NCBI RefSeq assembly: GCF_964340395.1
Contig: NC_135566.1
Location: 20,631,297-20,695,296, forward strand
Direction: 5' to 3'
Origin: Glandiceps talaboti
Taxonomy: Eukaryota > Hemichordata > Enteropneusta > Spengelidae
Length of the DNA: 64,000 bases
Shown here: piece after piece, positions 1 through 17,261 of the stretch
Layout of the letters: every line of letters starts with the position of its first letter
Numbering within the stretch: the stretch's first letter is position 1
Made by a program: the position numbers and the translations under genes
The notes under the pieces: model-generated
The model's input: only the letters and a program-made list of their open reading frames with translations
Told to the model about the DNA's origin: nothing
Database searches by the model: none

Positions 1-148
1 TGCAGAAATAATGTCCGACTGGCGTAAACTAGCCAAGATCATCGATAGAATATATTTACTTCTGTACTTGATCACCATTATTTCAATGATAATCGGATTT
101 ACCCTCACACTGCAAAGAAATGCCAAGCATCATGTGGCGGCGGGCTAG
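1..148 (+). CDS. C-terminal exon of a nicotinic acetylcholine receptor-like (Cys-loop) subunit, 5' partial
   Basis: Reading from base 2 the sequence gives about 48 codons ending in TAG at 146-148. It begins with an amphipathic stretch (EIMSDWRKLAKIIDRI) followed by a hydrophobic helix (YLLLYLITIISMIIGFTL) and a short basic tail (QRNAKHH). The pattern W-(R/K)-x-(L/V)-A-x-(I/V)-(I/L)-D-R-(I/L) just before a final membrane helix is the hallmark of the MA helix to TM4 junction of nicotinic-type ligand-gated channels. TM4 is the lipid-facing last helix, and the tail would be extracellular. The exon could start at base 1 or earlier, or after the TGCAG at 1-5, which looks like a splice acceptor. The ligand-binding domain and TM1-TM3 lie outside the window, so subunit type and ion selectivity cannot be told. 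The family call is from motif recognition and the assignment of TM4 is fairly sure. Confidence 0.72.
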   Translation, partial: AEIMSDWRKLAKIIDRIYLLLYLITIISMIIGFTLTLQRNAKHHVAAG

Positions 149-1534
149 ACGCCCCCAACGTTAGATTGTTGTATACCAACACGTCGAAGATTAAATTCAC
201 ATTGTCTCTTTTCCTGAATAATATCATTGTTTTCTATTTAGTTAAGGGACATGAAAGGTGACGCTATTTTCATCTTAGCTACAATTTCAGAAAGTAAAAA
301 AAAACATTCGCTAATTCAGCTACATGTAACCTCCGTACAATACAGTAAAGCTCCACAAATTATCAACTCGACTTGCTTAGACTGAGGAACTCTGTTTTAC
401 AACGTGGGTTGAGGCATCATGGGATAGCAAACACTCTTAGGCGCTTTACAACTCTTGAAATATTGCCCAAACGTTACTAAGGACAACTGTGGATCTCTTA
501 TCATTGGTTACAATACCCATGACACTCCACCTTAGTTTACAGCACGTCTCAAGACTTGCCATTTGTTATAACTATTAGATTAGACAAGTCGTTTGCTACA
601 GGATTGGAAAATGGCTTTCCTGGCCATAATGAACATGAGAAATTTTACTTAGATAAAATCAGTTTCACGTTTGTACTCCTTCAGTAGTTTTGTTACATGT
701 TTGTAGGTTTACAGAAAGTTCAGTAACATGAGATAATTTCTGATTGGACGGGGATCTTCGTTTTATATGAATATTATCGGATTAGAAGAACTTGGTATCA
801 GTTCGATGCATGTCAATCAATACGCTTAAATGTATCGAAGTCTACGATTGAACGTTGAACTTGAACTTTTCAAGGTGATTCAATATAACTGACATTCGTG
901 TGATTTCACTTTCAAGCAACAATAGTGATACATATATCATTGATTGACATTTTCACATTTTTGACAATAGTTGTGACAAAGTAAATTTCTTATTGCTTAA
1001 AACAAACAAAACCTTGACAATTAAAGGTTCTTCAAAATAAAAATAACTGGTCGAAATTCAAACCATAAATTATGTATATTTATTCCAAATAACTGCTAAC
1101 AAGTATATCAACTCTATCATCATTACCAGTATACGTACAACCATCACAATGTCTATTCGTGCTAATAACTATACTCAATTTACCGTATGGCAACAATTTG
1201 GAAGATTTCGATTTGAATGGAATGACATATTGCACTATTGTGCTTTCTTGCATTGTATGTGAATGGCTAGATAGTGAATGAATTGTAAAAGAAATAGTGA
1301 ATACTAAATATGCCGTGTTTTAGCTATTGCAACACATATATAATACGTCATACTTCTTGTATCGGTGTCAAGGTCGTACGCTTGCACAGATAGTACTAGT
1401 GTACCTATATCTAGTTATGGTCTATTAAAAGTGTTTTAATAACTATAGCCACTTACACTGAGAGTGTCTCTCTTCTCAATGTCTTGTTGTCTCTCAGAAT
1501 TATGCAAGCTTAGTGTGACCCTTTTTTTCTGTTT
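149..1534. other. 3' flank and intergenic DNA, nothing recognised
   Basis: AT-rich DNA after the receptor stop codon. Presumably the receptor 3' UTR lies in the first part. No coding exon, RNA gene or tandem repeat stands out on either strand. Confidence 0.5.
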
Positions 1535-1890
1535 CTCATCACCGGCCGACCCAAATATTCAGCTTGACACCAAAATAAATATATTTCCCCTCCCCTAATA
1601 TATTACAGAACATCGCCCTCTTTGGCAAGAATAAGCAAATGTCTTTACTGTCGATGTCATCTACAGTCATGGCGATGGCGATGACACTTGTTCACGAACA
1701 GAGCATATTTCCATGACGGAAGTTATTCAAAGTGAGGCGGAGAATATGGCAATTGTGTAGATAAGCTGGGAAAGGGCTTGTTACCAGGAATCCAGAAAGT
1801 TACCAGAATTTTTTTTAATCAACCGACCGAACCATAGTTGCGGGCATGGACAAGTAATGAGAAACATTTTTTTTAAAATAGGGTCACTCT
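1535..1890 (+). repeat. Dispersed repeat, copy A (second copy at 36620-37060)
   Basis: This block aligns along its length with 36620-37060. Shared landmarks in the same order are CCGACCCAAAT, TTTGGCAAGAATAAGCAA, ACAGTCATGGC, CAATTGTGTAGA, AGCTGG(G/C)AAAGGGCTTGTTA, AATCAACC and AAGTAATGAGAAACAT. It has no coding potential. Two diverged copies 35 kb apart, one of them inside an intron, indicate an interspersed element, perhaps a non-autonomous transposon. No terminal repeats were identified. Confidence 0.75.
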
Positions 1891-2012
1891 AATGATATTT
1901 TGTTATGTAAGAAGTCGAATGGTACATGAGTTTCATATTCTTTTCGGTGTGACTTAGTAGTTTGCCAATATATGGCGACAACGCCCGGAACTCATTCCTG
2001 TGTAGTTCTATA

Positions 2013-2075
2013 TACATGTATGTATGTATGTATGTATGTATGTATGTATGTATGTATGTATGTATGTATGTATGC

Positions 2076-2106
<31 letters not shown>

Positions 2107-2112
2107 TGTGTG
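2013..2112. repeat. Compound microsatellite (ATGT)n-(GC)n-(GT)n
   Basis: About 15 copies of ATGT followed by runs of CG and TG dinucleotides. Short open frames across it are artefacts of the repeat. Confidence 0.95.
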
Positions 2113-2206
2113 ATTCGGGCAAATTAACAAAAATGACACTTTTCTCATCTTTTTACAACGTCTAGGCTTACTCCCGGGGGTTTACTCCTATTCAAAATAC
2201 ACGATT

Positions 2207-2910
2207 CAGGTGCAGCCAACGAAGCTGTTCGTGCAAAAAGCTGTTCGTACACGATTTTTCAGTAGGCGGGCAATTTCCAAGCTTGGCCAGAGTGAGGTGA
2301 AAAATGGCCTGGTATTTCAGCGGGCAACATATATTTCAGCTGTAAGATATGGGGAAAGGGGAAGGCATTGGGCAAAGCGGGCAGTTTTCGATATTTTTCA
2401 GGAAGTTAGTGAACAAATTTGATTATCTTTTTTACAATATTCACAATATGTAAATTAATTGTGTAATACAATAATTAATTGTTGACCACGTGGCATCGAA
2501 ACTGGCGAGGCAGTGCATTGAGATTGCAGCACAGTCTAATATGTCAACTGACAACTTTCAATACGTATATATTAGAAGGAGAAACTGTTTTGCTGTGAGT
2601 ATATCAAATAGCATCCTGAGTAAATTTAACATTAGGACTTCAACGAATAGTGGACAGATGCCATATGTCTGGTAGAGGGTAGCGGAGAGAGGGGAAACCT
2701 TGGCGAAAATTGCGGGGAGCGGGCAGTAGGCAGGCAAATCTGGCGAGAGGACAGGTTGTGTAATATCGCAGTGGGAGGGCAGATACGAACATTTTTCACT
2801 TTCCTCTTCAATCTTGAATCAAACGTAAAATTATGTAAAAAAAAGTGTTTATTAGCTATGTTGCAAATTTATGTAATAATTTCAGAAAAATGACTTGTTG
2901 GCTGCACCTG
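2207..2910. mobile_element. Probable non-autonomous DNA transposon with 14-bp terminal inverted repeats
   Basis: CAGGTGCAGCCAAC at 2207-2220 is the exact reverse complement of GTTGGCTGCACCTG at 2897-2910. The flanks are ACGATT on the left and ACAATT on the right, a possible imperfect target duplication. The interior carries the motif GCGGGCA or close variants several times and has no transposase. Ends starting CAGG with a short imperfect duplication recall hAT elements, but that family assignment is only inference. Confidence 0.6.
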
Positions 2911-4203
2911 ACAATTGCATGTGCTTGCCAGTATCGTAGAGCAAACTATGAGCACTGGGTTGCTATGGTTTAGCGATCAAAAGTGCGTGTTTCACTTTGA
3001 TTAGTATACCATACCGCCAATCGAATCTGTAACAATATGGAACCAGGCAGTAGTACGTATTGTAACATCAGTCCTATTTGGAACACAATATTATAAAGGC
3101 TTAACAACTCAATTTTCTACGTGATCAATGTATGCCAACACTAAATTTAAAGGTTTGGGAAATAGAAAATAAAATAAAATAAGTTATCACCACAACGTCA
3201 TGACGCCACCATGCCCTGACTGAACCATATATGAATATTAATGGGATATTAACTATCGTTATTTAATGTAAATAATCCATATTTTTGTTTGTTTGTTTGT
3301 TTGTTTGTTTGTTTGTTTGTTTGTTTATTTATTTTTAGATAGATTCATAATTTTATACGTTTGTACATCCAATGCAGACTTTTTTCCAAATGTCATCATT
3401 TTTAAAGTGACGCAAACTGGGTTTCTAAACGTAATGTAAAATGAGCTGTATGGCATTTCTTATTTGTGACCATACGTAGGATTGTGACGTCATTTTGGTT
3501 TATTATACAGACTCGGAACCATATGTAGGGTTGTGAATGTTTTATCTATTTATCAAGACATCATTGAACCGACCGTATGGTTTGCTCCACTTGCTTATTT
3601 CCATAGAATTCATTAGCCATCGAAACTGTGTTCGTCTTTATATATCGAGTACCAGGTAGCGTGTGTCAGCCTATTCTATTTATGTGGTTATCAACAATTT
3701 TTGAGGGTTTTCTTTCAGTCGGTATGATTGTTCTCATAAATGCTTGAAGCTAACGGGGTCATGTCAATTGCTTGAAATAGATCTTTGATATACATATGAT
3801 GTGTAGAATATAAAGATAGGAGTATCGAAAGGAAGAAAGACTAAAACACAGACATAAAACGTAATGTAGTTTTATCTGGATGGCTTAAATATTACGTGTA
3901 TTTTTGAGCTTTGACCCGAGATGTTTTATCGTATCCCACTCATTGTGGATTTGTTATGGTCAGTGCATTGCGCAGGTGCAGAAATCAGTCTAACCTCGTG
4001 TCGCAACAAGAGTTTTAAACACAATGTTTGCGTGACTCGCGAGTACATCCTTACCATTTGACATGAATGGTATATGATTTGCATACTATAGGGGTATGCA
4101 TATGTACAGAAACATAATCTACAACGTAACGGGTTTCCTTTAATGTGTATACCATAGATGAAGCAATCGTTTGAGACTGTCTACACCAAAACAGTACCTA
4201 GCC
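2911..4203. other. Upstream region of the sulfotransferase gene, with a (GTTT)n tract
   Basis: No coding exon is supported. A GTTT microsatellite lies at about 3283-3330. The last part should hold the promoter and 5' UTR of the gene starting at 4204. No clear TATA box or initiator was recognised. Confidence 0.5.
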
Positions 4204-7361
<3,158 letters not shown>

Positions 7362-10044
7362 AATTCTTGTAATTTTGCAATTACATAATTTGGTGTCATT
7401 TTTTTGGGTTAAGGTAACGGTGTCATGAATTCCTTAATGAATAACATTAAACTTTGGTTAATCTGGGTGATATGATTTTAAGGTAGATTTCATACGTTGA
7501 GTACAGATCTAATGGTCGAGGTTAGTGTAGTTTCAGAGTATATGGCGTAAAGGTATATACAAAACGTATCGGACAATAGTGAATATGTCAAATGAAGTTC
7601 ATGGACGTCGCCTTGGAAAACCTGCCAACAAATTTTCCAATGTGTATTGTATGCGTTGATTCAGCACATGTAGTCTACATAGTTAGCATTGGTGTGGCAC
7701 TGTATTCAGGGTTGTACAGCGCCACCACGAGTCTAACATTACGAAAGTGGTAAAACTGAAAAATACAATCGTTGGGGGCAGCGCTGAACACGTTCTGATG
7801 GGGTATGGGAGTGTCCAGATTTTACTTCCAGGGGGACGCAGGAGGATTTTCCATTTTCCTTGTGTATTTTGTTTTGAAATGATGGAAAAAATTGATGACC
7901 CCCTCCCCCATACATACATTCATACACATGCACACACACGTTTGTGTCTGTGTCTGTGTCTGTGTCTGTGTCTGTGTTTGTGTTTGTGTTTGTGTCTGTC
8001 TGTCTGTGTATGTCTGTGTCTGTGCCTGTGTGTGTATGTAATCATAGACAATGGGGAGGAAATCCACTGTGTATGGTGTAATATGCCACACAAACAGCAT
8101 TCAGTCAGTCAGTCACAAAGAACATTTTATTGTAAACATGACGACTTCCCTTGTGAAAATAAATACTTTAACTTTCGTTGAATATTGTAACTTTTTATGA
8201 CTTTTTTAAAACTAAAATTCAATAGTAACCCTAACATATACAAGTACTTTAAACACACACATATGATTTCCGTGTATCCAGTGTAAATCGTGATAGACAC
8301 TAAGAAGACTACAGTCGCCATGCATAATCAAACTAATAACGATATCTTTCGTGTTATGGGACTATGTGGGTATACTTCTTGACTATTTGTTTTATCTTTT
8401 AACTCATGTAATAAGTACAATATTTTGTTATACTCCCAGTATTCAGAGATTCAGCTTGTCTACAAAACATGCACAAATATGGACATTGTTTCATTGTTGG
8501 AATGAATTTCATAAATTCACTGTTCAACTGCTATAACTTTACAGGCTGTATTGAAAAGTTGAATACTGGTAGTTTCACTTTGGTAGTAGAAAAAGAGACT
8601 GCAACCATTGCTCAGAATGGCGAAACTTAAAATGATAAAAAAATTACAGATATTGTCCATTTCAGATCAATCACTGAGCTCTTCAAATTTGTCATTGATT
8701 TTGTCAAAACAATTTATCAATAAACTGGAACTTTCAACATGCCTCAGGGGGAGAAAAACATGGATCAAAGATACTCAAATATTCTCACAAGGGGTCTGTA
8801 AGTGGTGTACATATTCAATACACCAAAGTTGTGTTCAGCTGGGCAATCAGCTATTAAAATGAAAGTTTGTTATGCCAAAGTGAATATTATCAGACTGAGG
8901 TATGTGTACACACAGCCCAAGGACCAAAACTGATACTTTGGAAAACTACTTGGATAACTAATCAGAATAGCAAAGAGAGTTTATCAAATTCAATAAAATA
9001 TCAAACATAGTATCTTGTAAACATTAGATTTCCTCTTCATTTTCTAAATATTTTTCACTTAAATGTCATGGGATTTCAGAAAAAATTCAGTCACTTTGCT
9101 TTCTCAGTGAATTAGTATACAAGTACCGTATAGTTTAGCCACTGAATTGAATTCAAGAAAACTGACTCCAAATGAAATAATAACTGATATCACTATAGTG
9201 ACTCTGATGAGAGTGAATCTGACATTAGTGTAATAGGTATTATTGAATGCTGATAGAACTGTTGATAATAGTGATAGTGATATTGAAGAAATAATTTCTA
9301 CACATTCTTGAGGGCTGGTTATTTTGAGAAGTGGCAGGATTGCAAGTAAATTTTTGCTTGGTCAAAAAGAGTGTGGTTTTTTCCTTAGGCCCCCACCTAA
9401 AATACTGTGGAAATTTGTTGTGCCCCCCCCCCTCATTTGTCCTGGGAAAGTTGGTGCCCCCTCCCCCCCCCCCCTCCACGAAAATCCTTTCCTCTCCCCC
9501 TACGCCCCCCCCCCCGAAGTAAAATAAGTACACTCCCCTAATAAGGAACATGCTGCGGGCAGCGAACGTACGTATTTTGCAGTTCCTAGGCAAAGCGGTA
9601 TTTATTAATACACTGGTATGAAACGAGTGAGCTTGAAATATAGCTACATCTTATTACTTTCCCACGGGTTGAATTTGCAAACGCAGTAGATAATATTTGT
9701 TCATAACTTAGAAGTTCACAGCATACAACACGATCACGAACAAATCACAGACGAAATCCTAGTCATGTAAGAATGGATAAAGAAGAATAAAGATGCAATC
9801 CTCTACCATTCTGTTTACTCTGTGGAGTACTATTCGTTTGTACGTATTCAGGCATTACAGCAGAAATTATGTTGGTTTGCTCTTTCACTCATGGGATATT
9901 ATGTTTGTGACACAGAGCTAGACATATTTCAACTCTAGATTAACAATAACGTAACAGACACACTAAACACAGCAGAATCCTTTGCTTAATCACATTGAAC
10001 ACTGATAAGCATTGCCATTCTTTAACAGTGTCGCAAAACAGGCT
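7362..10044. other. 3' flank of sulfotransferase gene and intergenic DNA
   Basis: Contains a possible polyadenylation signal AATAAA at 8158-8163 and a TGTGTC/TGTCTG tract at about 7938-8038. A C-rich stretch at about 9385-9530 resembles the GC-rich low-complexity elements seen later in the window. No convincing exon was found. The short open frames at 7747, 8351 and 8608 lack splice or homology support. Confidence 0.45.
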
Positions 10045-10541
10045 TCAATAGACACATAGTCATACACACAGATACACACAGTCATACACACATAGACACG
10101 CACAATCACACATACATAAACATACATACATACATACATACATACATACATACATACATGCATGCATGCATGCATGCATACATACATACATACATACATA
10201 CATACATACATACATACATACATACATACATACATACATACATACATACATACATACATACATACATACATACATACATAGACACGGTCATACACACAGA
10301 CACACACATAGTCATACACACAGACACACACAGTCATAGATACATAGACACACACACGGTCATACACATATAGACACACTCAGTCATACACACTTAGACA
10401 CACACAGTCATACACACATAGCCACACACACAGTCATACATACACAGACACAGACACAGACACAGACACAGACACAGACACAGACACAGACACAGACACG
10501 GTCATACACATAGACACAGTCATATACATTTTGACACACAG

Positions 10542-10582
<41 letters not shown>

Positions 10583-10961
10583 GACAGACACACGTAGTCA
10601 TACACAGACACACACGGTCATGCACACATATAGACACTCAGTCATGCACATTTAGACACACAGTCATATACACACATAGACACACACATACACACACACA
10701 GTCATACACACAGACACACACACAGTCATATACACACATAGACACATAGGCATACATACCGACACTCACACAGTCATTCACACATATACACACACAGTCA
10801 TACACACATTGACACATAGTCACACACACAGTCATACACATAGACACACACGGCCATACACACATAGACACACACACAGTCATACACACAGACACACACG
10901 GTCATACATACATACATACACACACACATACATACATACATACATACATACATACATACAT

Positions 10962-10998
<37 letters not shown>

Positions 10999-11335
10999 TA
11001 CATACATACATACATACATACATACATACATACATACATACATACATACATACATACATACATACATACATACATACATACATACATACATACATACATA
11101 CATAGACACACTCAGTCATACACACTTAGACACAGTCATACACACATGGACACACAAACAGTCATACACACAGAGACACACATGGTCATACATACATAGA
11201 CACACACACGGCCATACACATATAGACACACACACGCTCATAGACACACATAGTTATACACACATTGACACAGTCATACACACAGACACACACAGTCATA
11301 CACACATAGACACACACAGTCATACACACATATGA
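10045..11335. repeat. 1.3-kb complex CA-rich array (CATA)n with a dispersed CAGTCATACACA motif
   Basis: Long (CATA)n blocks at 10118-10279 and 10905-11103 alternate with a degenerate motif built of CACAGTCATACACA and ATAGACACACA. The reverse complement of that motif makes up the array at 15600-16965 on the other side of the next gene. Confidence 0.95.
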
Positions 11336-11997
11336 AAACATTACAGTTCATGGACTTGATAATTTTTAAAGGCTTCAATTGTTTATTTTCTAAACAAAAT
11401 ACCAATTTGACTACTTGTACATCGCCACTGTGCGCGGCATGTATGCAATTGTTTCTTTTACATTTAGAAGTTGTCTGAATGTGTGAAAAAATTGTCATGT
11501 CCCATGAGTGAAATACTAAACCAACATCATTTCCACTGTAATGCTCAAACCACTGAATGATCATGAACAAATCGCGATATGGGTAATTTTAATTGTTTGA
11601 TTTTACAGCCACCGATTTAATTATAGAAAAATGGTATATTTTAATTTTGATTTGCACGATTAAAAATAGAAACAAAACGTGGACAAGCTATGTAACGGCT
11701 AGATTACAACAAAATAACACACGAAATTGTAGTCATGTAAATTAGAATGACTAAAGAAAGAATTATACAGAAATTAATGGAAGATGTTTTGTTCGTTCCT
11801 CGATTTCAAACAGTTTACCTAAAGCAACAACGTTAGGGTGTGTCGAAAATTCATTGGCCAGTTGGGGTAGTCATGGCAACAAAGCGTTCTACACGGTTCT
11901 TGCTCAGCGTACTAATATGATATAGCTTAAAGATTTCAGTGGCTTGATAATCTGATGAACAGACACTTGCTGCTACTTGTCCGCTGCTACGTAAAAA
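11336..11997 (+). promoter_or_regulatory. Upstream region and putative promoter of the heptapeptide-repeat gene
   Basis: Just upstream of the ATG at 11998 lies an inverted CCAAT box (ATTGG at 11852-11856), followed by GTAGTCATGGCAAC at 11867-11880, which resembles half of an RFX X-box (GTTGCCATGGCAAC). Inverted CCAAT plus X-box-like arrangements occur in animal promoters, but the function here is inference. The rest of the region shows nothing coding. Confidence 0.35.
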
Positions 11998-15037
<3,040 letters not shown>

Positions 15038-15075
15038 ACGATCAATACAGCAGTACTACATTAACTAAAACTACA

Positions 15076-15106
<31 letters not shown>

Positions 15107-15226
15107 GACATACATACATACCTACCTACCTACCTACCTACCTACCTACCTACCTACCTACATGCATGCATGCATGCATGCATGCATGCATACATACATA
15201 CATACATACATACATACATACATACA

Positions 15227-15257
<31 letters not shown>

Positions 15258-15475
15258 TTACATTGCGTTTTTTAGTTTTTAAGACATTTCAAAATGAAGG
15301 TAGAAAGTTACTAGATATGTCTATTATGTTATGGAGTTAAGATGAAATTACCATTCTAAATTTAATTATTTGCGAAGCTAAGTTGACCTACATAATATAC
15401 TATAGAGACACGGAGAGTATGTAGGCCTACTCTGTTTGTAATATAAAATAAATAAATAAAATTTAATCTATTTGA
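15038..15475 (+). other. 3' UTR of the heptapeptide gene with (TACC)n-(TGCA)n-(TACA)n microsatellite
   Basis: After the stop codon a compound tetranucleotide repeat occupies about 15075-15255. Overlapping AATAAA signals sit at about 15447-15460. The repeat would be transcribed if those signals are used. Confidence 0.6.
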
Positions 15476-15599
15476 ATATTTTCATATTGATGATTACTTC
15501 AAAGACATTTTTGTCTCAGGATATATGGAATGTGATATGCCTTCTGAAGGTATACAAATCCTCACTTCATCGGCGGCGGCGTCGTGTTTTACGACACCG

Positions 15600-16965
15600 T
15601 CCATGACGTATTGTGTCTATATGTGTATAACCGTGTGTGTGTCTATGTATGTACGACTGTGTGTGTGTCTGTGTGTATGACCATGTGTGTCTGTGTGTAT
15701 GACTGAGTGTCTGTATGTGTATGACCGTGAGTGTGTACGTATGTATGAGCGCTTGTGTCTGTGTGTATCACTATGTGTGTGTCTCTGTATGACTGTGTGT
15801 GTCTGTGTATGTATGACCGTGTGTATATGTATGTATGACCGTGTGTATCTGTGTGTATGACTGTGTGTGTCTGCTGTGTATGACTGTGTGTAGCTGTGTG
15901 TATGATTGTGTGTGTGTCTATGTGTGTATGACTGTCTGTGTCTATGTTTGTATGGCTGTGTGGGTGTGTATGTGTATGACTATGTGTGTGTCTGTGTGTA
16001 TGACTGTGTGTGTGTGTGTCTATATGGGTATGACTGGGATATGTGTGTATGACGGTGTGTATCTATGTATGGATGACTGTATGTGTCTAAGTGTGTATGA
16101 CTGAGTGTGTCTGTGCATGACCATGTGTGTATATGTATGTATGACTGTGTGTGTCTATGTATGCATGACCGTGTGTGCCTGTGTGTATGACTGTGTGTAT
16201 CTGTGTATGACCGTGTGTGTGTCTGTGTGTATGACTGTGTGTGTGTGTGTCTATATGGGTATGACTGGGATATGTGTGTATGACGGTGTGTATCTATGTA
16301 TGGATGACTGTATGTGTCTAAGTGTGTATGACTGAGTGTGTCTGTGCATGACCATGTGTGTATATGTATGTATGACTGTGTGTGTCTATGTATGCATGAC
16401 CGTGTGTGCCTGTGTGTATGACTGTGTGTATCTGTGTATGACCGTGTCTGTCTATGTATGCATGACCGCGTGTGCATGTGTGTATGACTGTATGTATGTC
16501 CATGTGTGTATGACTATGTGTCTACGTGTGTATGACTAAGTGCATATGTATACGTATGACTGTGTGTCTATGTATGTATGACTGTATGTGTCTAAGTGTG
16601 TATGACTGAGTGTGTCTGTGCATGACCATGTGTGTATATGTATGTATGACTGTGTGTGTCTATGTATGCATGACCGTGTCTGTCTATGTATGCATGACCG
16701 CGTGTGCATGTGTGTATGACTGTATGTATGTCCATGTGTGTATGACTATGTGTCTACGTGTGTATGACTAAGTGCATATGTATACGTATGACTGTGTGTC
16801 TATGTATGTATGTATGACTGTGTATGTATGACTATGCGTGTGTCTGTGTGTGACTGTGTGTGTCTATGTATGTATGACCGTGTATGTCTGTGTGTATGAC
16901 TGTGTCTATGTATGTATGAATGGGTGTTTTTGAATGTGTATGACGGTGTGTGTGTCTAATCAATT
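15600..16965. repeat. 1.35-kb TG-rich array built of a TGTGTATGACTGTGTGTGTC-like motif
   Basis: A degenerate array of TGTATGAC(T/C)GTGTGT and TGTGTCTATG motifs with internal duplications of about 230 bp: 16000-16200 repeats at 16230-16430, and a further block repeats at 16440-16560 and 16670-16800. It is the reverse complement type of the array at 10045-11335. Open frames rich in Cys/Val or His/Thr are artefacts. Confidence 0.95.
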
Positions 16966-17020
16966 AAATTCAGAAACCTATCCGATAATCAAACATATAA
17001 AGAGATATATAATTAAATTC

Positions 17021-17261
17021 AAAGCGTCTAGTAATTAATCTCTAAGTAAGATTGTAACCATGTAAAGCATATCAACTGGAGGTGTCATTTAGGTCAATAC
17101 ACCGCTACCTTAAGTTGGTGATCGATTTGTAATCACGTGACTGCTTGCTTGGCAGCATTCAATTGGTCATAAATGAAAAGATACGTTTCTGTCCCCTAGT
17201 AACAATTGCTTCGTTACCTGTTATTTTTCCAACATCGTCTTAACGTGCTGGAGACGACACC
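17021..17261 (+). promoter_or_regulatory. Promoter block of secreted paralog 1, conserved with paralog 2
   Basis: In the same order as 22159-22484 it has GTAATTAATCTCTAA, ATATCAACTGGAGG, AGGTCAAT, an E-box CACGTG at 17134-17139, TGCTTGCTTGGC, an inverted CCAAT box ATTGG at 17162-17166, CGTTTCTGTC and GGAGACGACA directly before the ATG. The E-box and ATTGG are 22 bp apart in both copies. Conservation against a diverged background suggests regulatory function, but recent common origin could also explain part of it. Confidence 0.6.

Noticed and set aside
8608-8862. 84-codon frame downstream of the sulfotransferase
   Set aside because: No domain, no start context and no splice partner.
10000-11110. 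Cys-Met-Tyr-Val and His-Thr repetitive open frames
   Set aside because: CATA/CACA microsatellite artefacts present in all frames.
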